Source of the DNA: Rhodopirellula sp. | GTDB lineage: Bacteria > Planctomycetota > Planctomycetia > Pirellulales > Thermoguttaceae | Length of the DNA: 64,000 nt | Direction: 5' to 3' | NCBI GenBank assembly: GCA_012728855.1 | Contig: JAAYEH010000471.1 | Span: 40,779-104,778 of the forward strand | Position numbers and translations under genes: made by a program | Shown here: one piece after another, positions 51,104 to 60,441 of the stretch | Layout: each line of letters begins with the position of its first letter | Position numbering within the stretch: the first letter of the stretch is position 1 | The notes under the pieces: generated by a model | Seen by the model: the letters and a program-made list of their open reading frames with translations, nothing else | Told to the model about the DNA's origin: nothing | Databases searched by the model: none

Positions 51104-52429
51104 ATGACAAATGACCACTCTTCCCCCTCTCGCCGCGCTTTCCTCAAACGCTCCGCCTCGGGCGCTGCGGCGATGGCCGGCATTTCCATCGTCCGCGGCG
51201 CGCACGCTGCCGGCAACGAGGCGATCAAGATCGGCATGATCGGTTGCGGCGGACGCTGTTCCGGCGCGGGTGCGCAGGCGCTGAGCGTCGGCAAGGATGT
51301 CAAGCTTGCGGCGATGACCGACGTCTTCGAAAACCGCATGCTGGCCAAGAAGGAGTTCTTCAAGGCGACGTTTCCCGATCAGTTCATCGCCAACGGCGAC
51401 ACCTGCGCCCACGGGCTGGACGGCTACCGGGCCGTGATCGAGGCCAGCGACGCCGTGCTCATCGCCTGCGCGTCGAAATTCCACTCGTTCTATGCCGGCG
51501 AGGCGATTCGAGCCGGCAAGCACGTTTTCATCGAGAAACCGCACGCCATCGATCCGGCCGGCTGCCTGCGGTTGCAGGAGGCATGCAAACTGGCCGACGA
51601 AAAGAAGCTCTCGCTCGTCTCCGGGCATGAGAGCCGCTACTCGCATCCCTACCAGGAGCAAGTCAAGCGAATCCACGACGGGGCGATCGGCAACGTGGTC
51701 GCCATCCAATCGAACTTTCTCCGCGCTCCCTATCGGGCGGTCGCGCGCGAGCCCGGTTTGAGCGAAACCGAGTACCAGTTTTCCAACTGGTACCATTTCC
51801 GCTGGCTCTCGGGCGACGACGTCCCGCAATCGCTCGTCCATAATATCGATCGGATGCGCTGGGTGCTTCGCGAAGAAAACCCCGCGTGGTGTTTCGGACT
51901 CGCGGGGCGATCGACCTCCTTCGGCGAGGTCTACGGGGACATGTTCGATCATCACACCGTCGCTTACGAGTTCCCCAGCGGCCCCCGGCTCTACGCCATG
52001 TGTCAGACGCGAGCCGGATGCTACGGGAGTTGGGACGACATCGTCATGGGCACCAAGGGGGTTTGTCGCTGGACTGCCTGCCGGATAGAAGGCGAAACCC
52101 CCTGGCGCTACGAGGGCGACCGCAACGACCCGCACACCGAGGAGCAGAAGATCCTCATCGGCTCGATTCGCGACGGCAAACCGGTCAACCACGCCGCGAC
52201 GATGATCGACAGCACCTACGCCGCCATCATGGGACAGATCGCTTGCTACACCGGCAAACCGGTCCGCTGGGAAGACGTGCTGGCCGGGGATTGGGAATTC
52301 GAGCCGAAACTGGCCGATGTCCGTCTCGACATGGAGCCGCCCACCCGCCCAGACGCCACGGGGAACTACCCGCTGCCGGTGCCAGGATTGACGACGCTGC
52401 CCAGCGGAGGACCGTCGATGCGGAAGTAG
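51104..52429 (+). CDS. Tat-exported Gfo/Idh/MocA family oxidoreductase
   Basis: A 441-residue NAD(P)-dependent sugar oxidoreductase homologue. The N-terminus SRRAFLKRSASGAAAMAG is a Tat signal, implying export folded with cofactor. The Rossmann fold opens IKIGMIGCGGRCSGAGAQ; the conserved EKP is present as FIEKPHAIDP, and HNIDRMRW belongs to the C-terminal domain. Exported members with Tat signals are abundant in planctomycetes, and their substrate (often glycan-derived) is unknown. It forms a likely operon with ThuA. The last residues overlap an M14 gene fragment on the other strand. Confidence 0.9.
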   Translation: MTNDHSSPSRRAFLKRSASGAAAMAGISIVRGAHAAGNEAIKIGMIGCGGRCSGAGAQALSVGKDVKLAAMTDVFENRMLAKKEFFKATFPDQFIANGDTCAHGLDGYRAVIEASDAVLIACASKFHSFYAGEAIRAGKHVFIEKPHAIDPAGCLRLQEACKLADEKKLSLVSGHESRYSHPYQEQVKRIHDGAIGNVVAIQSNFLRAPYRAVAREPGLSETEYQFSNWYHFRWLSGDDVPQSLVHNIDRMRWVLREENPAWCFGLAGRSTSFGEVYGDMFDHHTVAYEFPSGPRLYAMCQTRAGCYGSWDDIVMGTKGVCRWTACRIEGETPWRYEGDRNDPHTEEQKILIGSIRDGKPVNHAATMIDSTYAAIMGQIACYTGKPVRWEDVLAGDWEFEPKLADVRLDMEPPTRPDATGNYPLPVPGLTTLPSGGPSMRK

Positions 52430-52551
52430 TACCACATCGGCCGCGGTTCGGAGAGCTTGCATTGGGCGTTGCCCGCGAAGTGATCCGCCGATTTCTCCGA
52501 GACGACTTGGAGATTTCCCCCCTCGAAATCCGAGGAGATCGTGTACTTCAT
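52412..52551 (-). pseudogene. 5' fragment of an M14 zinc carboxypeptidase gene
   Basis: On the minus strand from ATG 52551 the frame reads KYTISSDFEGGNLQVVSE and then MWYYFRIDG. These are the opening beta strands of the N-terminal domain of cytosolic-carboxypeptidase-like M14 enzymes (SSDFEGGN...; WYYFR...). After about 46 residues the frame becomes antisense of the oxidoreductase gene, and no zinc ligands are present. It is therefore a gene remnant left by a rearrangement at the 3' end of the oxidoreductase gene. Confidence 0.6.
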
Positions 52552-52616
52552 CGAGTCACTGCCATTGCCCCGCGGGCCGTGTCACTCGAGTACCGGGCCT
52601 GACAACATCCCCGCCT

Positions 52617-55600
52617 TCAGCGATAAACCTTTGCCGTCTTGACCAGCACGCGGAAGCTTGAACCGGCTTTCTTTTCCTGGAAATCGAGCACGGCCCGGTT
52701 CGTTCCAGGCGAAAGCGCTGGCAGTGGTCCGGCCAGTTTGCCCGAAGCTGCCTCGGCACCGTCGGCGCCGAACACCTGCCAGGTCGCCTGGTCACGGCAA
52801 ACCAGTCGCTGGCCTGCAAGCAACCGCACGGGGAAACGGATCGGTTGATCGCCGATCGTCAGTATCGGATTATCCAGATACAGCCCTTCCTGTGGAGTTT
52901 CGCCCGCCTTCTCGGGCTTGCCAAGCTCCTGGACCGCGATTTCGACCTCCAGCGCCGGCAGACTCACGGAACGATCGCCGGGCGCATCGGACCTGCGGAT
53001 GATGCTCCAGACATTGTCGGCGCCATCGACACGGGTGACGACCCGAGGAATGTCATACTCGCGATCGAGCCGCTTCCAGTCGATTTCCGCGTCGGCCCTG
53101 GGGCTGCCGAAGGGCTGTCCCAGCGACACGACGGTGACCTCGGCTCTCGCGCTGAGCCCCTCCGGCGCCGTGCAGTCGAAGCGTAGCGGGTTGGCGCCCT
53201 CGGCCAGCAAAGGCAGAGTGTCGACCTGCGGCCGGAAGCGGCTGAGCAGTTCGCCGCGCTCGTCGTACAACACACAGTCGTCCATGGCTTCCAGTTCGAT
53301 GTATTGACCGGATTGCAGGGTGACCGGGAAGGTCACCTTGGTTCCGGCGACTTCCAACGACGGGTTCGTCAATTCGGCTTTACGAGTGGAGAGCGACAGG
53401 ATCGGGCTGACCAGGATGTCGACCTGGCCGCCGGCCGGGATTTCATTGAGCAGCAGGTTGACCTCGGAAATATGCTTCCGGTCTACCGCGTTTCGGTAGA
53501 TGGCGTGGCTTCCGCCGCCGCCGCGGTAGGGCCAGACGTAGTCGGAGAGCCGCTCCGCATCGCGCTCGCGCAGCAGGATCTCCACGTAGCGCCAGCCGAC
53601 AAAATCCAGATCGACGTAATGATCCGAAATGCAGCCATGATACTCGCGCGGCGAGCGTATCTGGACGTTCAACAGCGCGCCGCTGCCATCGCCTTTGACC
53701 CACAGGCCCAACGCGTCGCCGGGCATCATGCTGAAATAGGGGTGCTTGTGCTGCGTGCCGATCTGCGCCCAAGCGCCGCGAGGGCTCTTGCCGGCGTTGG
53801 TGGCGCGGAACCGCAGGCTCCGCCCGCCGGCCTTGACATCGTCGCTCTCTAAAGCGACCTCCGCACTCACTCCCGCCGCATTCCGGCGGTTGTCCAGTGC
53901 ATCGAGATCGGCGAAATCGGCGAGCACGGTAGCCTTCGGGTCGTCGTACGGCGCCACGCTATAGAGGGCTTCCAGACGCAGTCGGAGCGGTTGCGCCGAA
54001 AATGGATTCTCGCTCGACCATTGGTCGGAACCGCTGCCCAGCCCGCTGACGCGGTGCTTCGCCAAATGCGTCGGAGTGAACTGCCACTGGCCCGCGGAAT
54101 TCGGCCGCAGACGAACGTCGCGGCCCGGCGTACCGACCTGCTGCAAGGTAGGCGGATCGAAGTAACGAGCCAGCCGGAACCGCTCGTACCAGCCCAGAAT
54201 GGTGAACAACTCTTCGATGCGGGCATTCCACGGGCGGGCGGCGGCATGGACGCCCTGGATCGACATGGGGCCGTCGATGGACAGATTCTGGGCGGCAAAA
54301 TACTCCATTTCATCGGGAAAATGCCCGCGAGCGACGTTCGAAGGCCCCCGCGGCGCCCACCAACCCAGTTGCGGCTCCAGCAGGTTGCTGAGCCGATAAC
54401 TCGCGGCCAGCCGGACGTGCTCGTCGTGGAACTGCTTCATGGCCCAGACCGGATGGTCCCATGCGCCCAGCCGCGAATGGATCCACCAACTGTTGTGTCC
54501 CCATTCACTGGCCTCGGTCACACCGCCGTGCAGGCGATTGAAGATGGCCCAACGCATCGAGTCGGTTCCGTATCGGCTCCGCATGCCCTCGGACCCGTCG
54601 AAGTAGATCATTTCCAGCCCGCATTCGTTGTAGACCTTGGCGATACGGTCGGCCAGTTCGGCTGCCAGGGGACTGTCGGGCTCGGGGTAGAAGGCGAGGT
54701 ATCGCTGTTGGAGGTAGTCGACCGCCGTGCCTTCGGCGTGTGCGGCGGCTTGGGTCTTGAAGGCGCCCCGCTCGCACTGCTGGAAAGCGTAGGGCGACTC
54801 CCGCGAGATGGCTGCGTAGCGAATCAACTCGCTTCCCACGCGCAGGGCATTACCGTTGCTGGAATAGCTCCAGACAACGTCGTGGTTGGGGGCGGGCATT
54901 TCGTTGACGAAAATCGTCGTGTCGCCGGCCGAAAGCGGCTTGGCCAGCGTATAGCGATTCGATGCGATCAGGTGGGGCGACGGGACCGGCGTAACCCAGA
55001 GGTCGTTGGTGCTGATACAGGCGGTGAGGGTGTGAATGCCCGGCTTCAATCCGGCTTGGCGAATCCGCTCGGCCGTCGCCTTCATGTCATCGAGCCCCTT
55101 GGGGAAGTAGGCCGTGCGCGGTTCGTAATGCCCCAGCGTGCTCCACCAGCCATGCATGTGGATGTTCGTGAAACCTCCGCGGCGGGCCAACTCGATCCAA
55201 GCGTCCGTATCTTTCGCCGCCAAGTCGGCAAACAGGTAGGAACCGCGGGTCTCCTCCGCGCCCAGCGACCAGGGCCCCCCTACGCGAGATTGCGGCACCG
55301 GCTCGTTCTCCGCCATCGAGCGGAGCATCGGTATCAACTGCTGCCGCGGCCCGGCAGCCAGGCCGATGCGGTGTCCGACCAGACCGTGCTCGGCAGTCGT
55401 CGATGCGCGGAACTTCGGAGCGGGAGCGTGGAACGTCGTATCGACCTCCAAGGCCAGGCTCCGCAGGCAGACGCCCGACGCGTCGTCGGAAGCCAGCCCG
55501 GCCATGTTGCCGATATACTCGGTCGGCGCCGGCGAAAGCTGAAAGAACGTGAACCGCTCGGCGCCAACGACGTCCAACGCGGCAGCGGTTACGGTGAAGT

Positions 55601-56618
55601 AGTGCTCCTTCGCTTCGATGCGAATCGCCGCGCTGCCCGCGCCGCGCGGAAAATCCGCCACCAGCAGACCGCCGTCCAGGCGCATTCGCCGAGCCTGCAA
55701 TCGCCGCCCCTGGGCCTGTTCGACCGCCAGCACGGGCAGCGGCGCGGCGAGCAGTTCGCGCCCGCTGCCTTTTTCCTGCAGGGAGAGGAGTGTGCCGTTG
55801 TCGCCGACGGCAAGCGTGGCCCAGCGCGTTTCCAGACGGACGAGTTGCTTGGCCTCGACCTTGGCCGGGCCAAGATCCTTGTAATCGGCGCCTTCGCGGC
55901 CGGCCGGATTCGCCAAGGCCAGCACCTCTTGGGCATCGAGTGCCCGGCGGTAGATGCGAACATCATCGATCAACCCGGCGTGTGTGGTTGATCCGGACCA
56001 GCGCCCCACCTGGATGTCGCCGCTCTGCCCGACCGGATAGTCCCACTGCGCCGAACCGACCTTCTTGCCGTTGACGTAGGTGGTAATCTGGGGCCGCTTG
56101 AAAACCACCGCCAGGTGAACCCATTGCTTCATCGGCAGTTCCGAGAGCAAGGGAGCGGAAACTTCCTTCCACGCCTCGCCGGCAACGGCATGCCGATGCC
56201 CCGGCCGGCCGATACGGAACGAACAATTGCGGTTGCTCACGAAGATCAGAAATCCCCCCGGGCTCCACGTTCCACCGCTGAGGATGTTTGGATACTGTCC
56301 GGTTCCTTCCCAATAGACCCAGACGGCCAGACTCATTTCGTCGGAGCCGTCGAGTTTCGGCATGGCCGGGAGAGTAACGTAGCTCTCCGAACCGGTCAGC
56401 CGCACTGCGGTTCCGAACTCGCCCTTGACCCACGACGCATTGTGCAGCTCGGCTTCGTCGATCGGGTCGACCGCGCTGGCCGAGTAAAAGTCCGCCCCCT
56501 CGTCGAAGGCCCACGAGCCCAGCAGACCGGGATCGGGGCCGTCGCTACCGGCGGCGGTCGAGGCCAGTGCCATCATCCCCACAAGGGCCATTGCAGACAA
56601 GGAATAAGTTGGTTTCAT
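52617..56618 (-). CDS. Large secreted protein with LamG domain and glycosidase-like barrel
   Basis: A 1333-residue exported protein. The signal peptide (ATG 56618) is followed by a LamG/ConA-like lectin domain (about 20-235; LLGSWAFDEGADFYSASAVD and SLAVWVYWEG). A beta-rich section follows, then a TIM-barrel-like region of about 480-880 with FTNIHMHGWWSTLGHYE, GLEMIYFDGSEGMRS and WGHNSWWIHSRLGAWDHP. IYFDGSEG carries a candidate nucleophile Asp as in GH27/31/36-type retaining enzymes. The C-terminal 450 residues are beta domains. It is the second gene of an operon with the double esterase and likely a glycan-acting enzyme. The family number is not known to me. Confidence 0.75.
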   Translation of the reverse strand: MKPTYSLSAMALVGMMALASTAAGSDGPDPGLLGSWAFDEGADFYSASAVDPIDEAELHNASWVKGEFGTAVRLTGSESYVTLPAMPKLDGSDEMSLAVWVYWEGTGQYPNILSGGTWSPGGFLIFVSNRNCSFRIGRPGHRHAVAGEAWKEVSAPLLSELPMKQWVHLAVVFKRPQITTYVNGKKVGSAQWDYPVGQSGDIQVGRWSGSTTHAGLIDDVRIYRRALDAQEVLALANPAGREGADYKDLGPAKVEAKQLVRLETRWATLAVGDNGTLLSLQEKGSGRELLAAPLPVLAVEQAQGRRLQARRMRLDGGLLVADFPRGAGSAAIRIEAKEHYFTVTAAALDVVGAERFTFFQLSPAPTEYIGNMAGLASDDASGVCLRSLALEVDTTFHAPAPKFRASTTAEHGLVGHRIGLAAGPRQQLIPMLRSMAENEPVPQSRVGGPWSLGAEETRGSYLFADLAAKDTDAWIELARRGGFTNIHMHGWWSTLGHYEPRTAYFPKGLDDMKATAERIRQAGLKPGIHTLTACISTNDLWVTPVPSPHLIASNRYTLAKPLSAGDTTIFVNEMPAPNHDVVWSYSSNGNALRVGSELIRYAAISRESPYAFQQCERGAFKTQAAAHAEGTAVDYLQQRYLAFYPEPDSPLAAELADRIAKVYNECGLEMIYFDGSEGMRSRYGTDSMRWAIFNRLHGGVTEASEWGHNSWWIHSRLGAWDHPVWAMKQFHDEHVRLAASYRLSNLLEPQLGWWAPRGPSNVARGHFPDEMEYFAAQNLSIDGPMSIQGVHAAARPWNARIEELFTILGWYERFRLARYFDPPTLQQVGTPGRDVRLRPNSAGQWQFTPTHLAKHRVSGLGSGSDQWSSENPFSAQPLRLRLEALYSVAPYDDPKATVLADFADLDALDNRRNAAGVSAEVALESDDVKAGGRSLRFRATNAGKSPRGAWAQIGTQHKHPYFSMMPGDALGLWVKGDGSGALLNVQIRSPREYHGCISDHYVDLDFVGWRYVEILLRERDAERLSDYVWPYRGGGGSHAIYRNAVDRKHISEVNLLLNEIPAGGQVDILVSPILSLSTRKAELTNPSLEVAGTKVTFPVTLQSGQYIELEAMDDCVLYDERGELLSRFRPQVDTLPLLAEGANPLRFDCTAPEGLSARAEVTVVSLGQPFGSPRADAEIDWKRLDREYDIPRVVTRVDGADNVWSIIRRSDAPGDRSVSLPALEVEIAVQELGKPEKAGETPQEGLYLDNPILTIGDQPIRFPVRLLAGQRLVCRDQATWQVFGADGAEAASGKLAGPLPALSPGTNRAVLDFQEKKAGSSFRVLVKTAKVYR

Positions 56619-56670
56619 GTGGTCTCTTCTTTCAAGGGGGTAGGGTTGGCGGGTCCGTGTCGCGAAACGG

Positions 56671-58893
56671 TCACGGATGTGTTGACTGCATCGTCGTTTC
56701 AAACCACTTCCAAAAGACCTCCTGCTGGTCGGCCTGGAAACGGCTGTAATCGTCGGGGGTTTGGTACGTGAGGTTTTTCGCCGCGCCGTCTTCGTTCCAG
56801 GCGGAACGAACCGAGTCGATCAAGCGGTTGACGTCGGCCGGGTCGGCGTCGCGATCGTGCTGAGGCGAAACCACCAGACACGGACGGGGGGCCACCAGAC
56901 GCAGCAGGTCGTCAAAATCGTAGGGCAACTCCGACTCCCGCCCATGAAACAGCCCCAATTGAGGTTGCAGGGCGTGCCACTGCCAGAATTGCCGCAGGCC
57001 GCCGGTGGGCTTGGCGTCGGTGTCGGTCCGCATGGGCGTGAAACCGGCGAAACAGGCTACGCCGGCGACACGCGCGTCGAGGGCCGCCGCATGCAGAGCC
57101 ACCCTACCGCCCAGCGAGTAGCCCAACAAGTAGATCCGCTTTGCGTCGATCGGCGGCAAGTCCTTGAGCTTGTCCTCGGGTCGGCGCAGGTCGTCGGGCT
57201 GGCCGGCCAGAGTGAGCAGGTCGACCGCCGCGCGGATGTCGCGGACCATCTTTCCCATGCGGGACCAGCGCGGATAACGATCGTAGAAGCCGGTGGCCTC
57301 GTGTAGCCGCGAGCCGAAGCCGATCTGATCGAACGCCAGCACGGCCACGCCTTTTTGGGGAAGGAATTGTTGGATCCGCGGCCCAACCATATACGCCCCG
57401 TTGTAGCCGAGGTTGTAGCTGTAGGGATGCAGCCAGATGACGACGGGCAGCGGCCCCTTCGCGTTTTTGGGGTAATACAGGTCGCCGGCCACGTACTCGC
57501 CGAAGTTCACGGCCACCCGGCCCAACTTGTCGTTCGACTGACCGCGGTCGAGCATCTCCGCCACATGGGCAGCCCCACTCCCATACGTGCCGCCGGGCGT
57601 GGTCTGCCGTGGCGGCTCCTCGCCCAGTCCCCAGGCGATCCGCCGGCGGACATCGGCGCCGGAAGCGGGAGGAGCGGGTTGCGGCCGGCTCCGCCAGACC
57701 TCCCAGTCGAAGTGGTGGATCAGCACCTCGGGCAGGCCCGTCGGCGACCGGCCGAAGGCGAAGTCGCACCAGTCGAGATACGCCTCGATCACCTGGGCAC
57801 AGGTTTCGTGCCCGCCGGGGCGCCACAGAATCCGCAGCGCTTCGGGGCGTTCGAGGAAGCGGTAGGCTTCGCGGGCAGCCAAGTACGACTGCTCGGCGGA
57901 GAAGGTTTGATCGCAACCGTCGTTGTGGGCCGTGGAGATGAGGCAGTGCCGCGGGGCGATGAGGCCCAGTAGCGCGTGGTTGTCGGTCGGGAGCTTGTTC
58001 TCCCGGCCGGTGAACCACCGCAGACGCTGGCTGAACCAGGAGCCGGTGGTCCGATTGCGGGTCATGAACTCGACGCTTTCATCAAACGCCCGCTCGCTGC
58101 CGAACCGGTAGGCAACTGCCCCGCCCACGCCTGAACTGCTGGAGATCACTGCGGTGAATCGCTCGTCCATGGCGCCCGCGATCAACGACTGCTTGCCGTT
58201 GCGCGAATGGCCCGTGATTGCCACGCGCTGCCGGTCGGTCTCGGGCAATGTGAGCACGTAGTCCAAGGCGCGGCTGGCCGTCCAGGCGCGGCGCAGCAAT
58301 CGCGCCCAATCGCAATCGGGATAGACGGTGAGAAACTTGTCCGATTGGTCGTCGATATCCGCGCCGGGATAGATGCATGCCATGTATCCCCGGGCCAGCG
58401 CGATCAGCCCCCAGCGGCGGTGATTGGTCTGCGTAAACAACACGGGGAACGGCCCGGGGCCTTCGGGTGACAGGATCTCGATCGTCATCGCCACCTCGGG
58501 CGTGGTCGCGAAAGTCAGCTCGATGTGACGAGAGATCGATGAACCCTCGCGGGTCTCGGCGAGAATCTTCACCCCCTTCAACTGCGGAACATGGTCGGGC
58601 GGCGAGCCGAGGAAGTATTCACACAGCAACCGGCGTAACTCGGCTCTTCGCTCTTGCCATTGGTCGGCCGTCCGCACCGGACGCCCATCGTAGAACTCCA
58701 ACAGCGGCGGCAAAGCGGCGAACGTGCGTAATGCCTGGAAGTCGGGCCGCGGTGCCCCGAAACGCGTCTGCCATTCGGTAAACATCGCCGTGGGCGCGGC
58801 CAACATGCGATCCGGCCCCGGCGGCGCCGCCGGTACGCCTTTGGAAGAGAGTCCGACGAGCAAAGTCAAAGCGATCAGCAATGGGCGCCTCAT
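56671..58893 (-). CDS. Secreted tandem alpha/beta-hydrolase (CE15-like plus second esterase)
   Basis: A 740-residue exported protein holding two hydrolase domains. ATG 58893 follows AAAGGAGAT and opens a signal peptide. Domain 1 (about 60-400) has VAITGHSRNGKQSLIAGAMD with nucleophile Ser230, matching the G-x-S-R-x-G-K signature of CE15 glucuronoyl esterases. Domain 2 (about 440-730) has PVVIWLHPYSYNLGYN and GYSLGGRVALHAAALD with Ser593, like dienelactone-hydrolase-type esterases. The pair could remove two kinds of ester from one polysaccharide. It is co-directional with the LamG gene 52 bp downstream. Confidence 0.82.
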   Translation of the reverse strand: MRRPLLIALTLLVGLSSKGVPAAPPGPDRMLAAPTAMFTEWQTRFGAPRPDFQALRTFAALPPLLEFYDGRPVRTADQWQERRAELRRLLCEYFLGSPPDHVPQLKGVKILAETREGSSISRHIELTFATTPEVAMTIEILSPEGPGPFPVLFTQTNHRRWGLIALARGYMACIYPGADIDDQSDKFLTVYPDCDWARLLRRAWTASRALDYVLTLPETDRQRVAITGHSRNGKQSLIAGAMDERFTAVISSSSGVGGAVAYRFGSERAFDESVEFMTRNRTTGSWFSQRLRWFTGRENKLPTDNHALLGLIAPRHCLISTAHNDGCDQTFSAEQSYLAAREAYRFLERPEALRILWRPGGHETCAQVIEAYLDWCDFAFGRSPTGLPEVLIHHFDWEVWRSRPQPAPPASGADVRRRIAWGLGEEPPRQTTPGGTYGSGAAHVAEMLDRGQSNDKLGRVAVNFGEYVAGDLYYPKNAKGPLPVVIWLHPYSYNLGYNGAYMVGPRIQQFLPQKGVAVLAFDQIGFGSRLHEATGFYDRYPRWSRMGKMVRDIRAAVDLLTLAGQPDDLRRPEDKLKDLPPIDAKRIYLLGYSLGGRVALHAAALDARVAGVACFAGFTPMRTDTDAKPTGGLRQFWQWHALQPQLGLFHGRESELPYDFDDLLRLVAPRPCLVVSPQHDRDADPADVNRLIDSVRSAWNEDGAAKNLTYQTPDDYSRFQADQQEVFWKWFETTMQSTHP

Positions 58894-59241
58894 CGAAATC
58901 TCCTTTCCCTTGGAAGCGAACGTCATGCCGGCATGGTAACAAAATGCCCCGCCGTGCGACACCCTTCTCAGGGTGTCACGCGGTTTTGGGATCGGCGCTG
59001 ACAGAAGATTTGGTTTTCGCCGATAGGACGGAGTTCACCAGTGACGAATCAACGAATCGAGGGGGGGGCGCACCGGAACCGGCCGCGTCTCGCGGGGTTT
59101 CATGGAATAGGCCGGCACCCCTGAACCTACCCCGAAGGGGAGGTGGACGGCTGGCCTTGTCCGATCGGTTGGTCTACACTGGAGGCAGAGCGTTCGAAAC
59201 ATTGCCACGAGTCCCCCAACGATACCACTGGTACCGCGTTG
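58894..59241. other. Divergent promoter region with hairpin
   Basis: About 350 bp between the esterase operon and the sigma-factor operon. GACACCC-TTCTCA-GGGTGTC (58958-58977) forms a 7-bp stem-loop. CCTACCCCGAAGGGGAGG near 59128-59145 is a second short palindrome that also holds a GTG in the sigma frame. I see no reliable -35/-10 for either direction. Confidence 0.4.
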
Positions 59242-59910
59242 GTGATCAGCGAATCGTCGACCCAACTTGGCGCGCTGCGCGACCCCGACGTGAGGTTGAT
59301 GCTCGAGGTTCGCGATGGAAGCGCCGCGGCCTTCGAGGAGTTGGTGCTGCGCTATCAGCAGCGTCTGGTGGCCGTGCTGGAGCACTTGGTGGGGAATCGG
59401 GACGGGGCCGAAGATTTGGCGCAGGAGGTTTTTCTGCGGATTTATCGCGCGCGAAAGACCTATGTGCCCGGCGCCAAGTTCTCGACCTGGATGTACACGA
59501 TCGCGAATCATGTCGCCTTCAATGCCTTGCGAAATCGCTCCCGCCGCCGGGAGGTCAGCCTCGAGCTTCGCCAGAGCGGGCTCTCCGAGGCGCACCCGAT
59601 GGAGCGGGTGCTTCAGGCCAGCAGCGGGCAGATGCCCACGCGTCAATTGGACAAGGCGGAAACCCGCCAAATGGTCCAACTGGCGTTGGAATCCCTTAAC
59701 GACCGGCAGCGGATGGCCGTATTGCTGAGCAAGTTTGAAGAAATGAGCTATGCGGATATCGCCGCGGCCATGGAACTGTCGCCCCAGGCGATTAAATCGC
59801 TCTTGAGCCGGGCGCGGGCGAACCTGCGCGAGGTACTCGAGGCCTATGTCCAACACGGCCAGCCGCCCGCGACGGGCGACGCCCCGGGCCGTTCGGAAAA
59901 CCCCGGTTGA
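59242..59910 (+). CDS. ECF-type RNA polymerase sigma factor
   Basis: A 222-residue ECF sigma factor. Region 2 reads DGSAAAFEELVLRYQQRLVAV, then NRDGAEDLAQEVFLRIYRAR and SWMYTIANHVAFNALRNRSR. Region 4 has LNDRQRMAVLLSKFEEMSYADIAAAMELSPQAIKSLLSRARANLREVL. The start is uncertain: GTG 59242 or TTG 59239 fit the usual length, while GTG 59143 would add 33 residues unlike the family. It is followed 16 bases later by a membrane anti-sigma candidate, so it is probably held inactive until an envelope signal arrives. Confidence 0.92.
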   Translation: MISESSTQLGALRDPDVRLMLEVRDGSAAAFEELVLRYQQRLVAVLEHLVGNRDGAEDLAQEVFLRIYRARKTYVPGAKFSTWMYTIANHVAFNALRNRSRRREVSLELRQSGLSEAHPMERVLQASSGQMPTRQLDKAETRQMVQLALESLNDRQRMAVLLSKFEEMSYADIAAAMELSPQAIKSLLSRARANLREVLEAYVQHGQPPATGDAPGRSENPG

Positions 59911-59925
59911 CGGCAGGCTTGTACC

Positions 59926-60441
59926 ATGTCGCAAGAAGACATTCAACACGATCCGAGCGCCGGTCCGCCACTGGAGGAAGATCTGGTGGCCTACCTTGAC
60001 GGCGAACTGGATGCACAAGCCGAACGCCGCATCGAGCAACGCCTGGCAACGGATCCGGCAGTTCGTCAAACCCTGCAAGAACTGGAGCATACGTGGGAGA
60101 TGCTCGACCAGTTGGGTGCGGACGAAGTGGATGTGTCGTTTACGCAGACGACGCTGGAAATGGTCGCCGTGGAAGCAGAGGCGGAAGTCCGGCAGGTCGA
60201 CCGCGATATCCCTCGGCGGCGGCGACGACTGCTGTTGATCCAGCTTGGCGGAATCACGGCGGCTGCCGTGGTCGGTTTCCTGGCTGCGGTGTTTTTGAAA
60301 CCCGATCCGAACCGCCAGTTGCTCGAGGATCTGCCGGTACTGGAAAGAATGGATGAATACCGGCAGGTCGGAGATATCGAGTTTCTCCGGTTGCTCCGCA
60401 AAGAGGGCCTGTTCGTTGAGAAAGAGGATCATGGCACGTAG
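59926..60441 (+). CDS. Membrane anti-sigma factor (putative)
   Basis: A 171-residue protein with an N-terminal cytosolic helical domain (EEDLVAYLDGELDAQAERRIEQRLATDPAVRQTLQEL), typical of zinc-finger-less anti-sigma domains; the Zn-binding Cys/His are missing. A basic stretch (RRRRRLLL) precedes one membrane helix (about 102-121), leaving a short extracytoplasmic tail. Its position right after the sigma gene makes it the cognate regulator. The stop overlaps the next start by 11 bases. Confidence 0.8.
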   Translation: MSQEDIQHDPSAGPPLEEDLVAYLDGELDAQAERRIEQRLATDPAVRQTLQELEHTWEMLDQLGADEVDVSFTQTTLEMVAVEAEAEVRQVDRDIPRRRRRLLLIQLGGITAAAVVGFLAAVFLKPDPNRQLLEDLPVLERMDEYRQVGDIEFLRLLRKEGLFVEKEDHGT

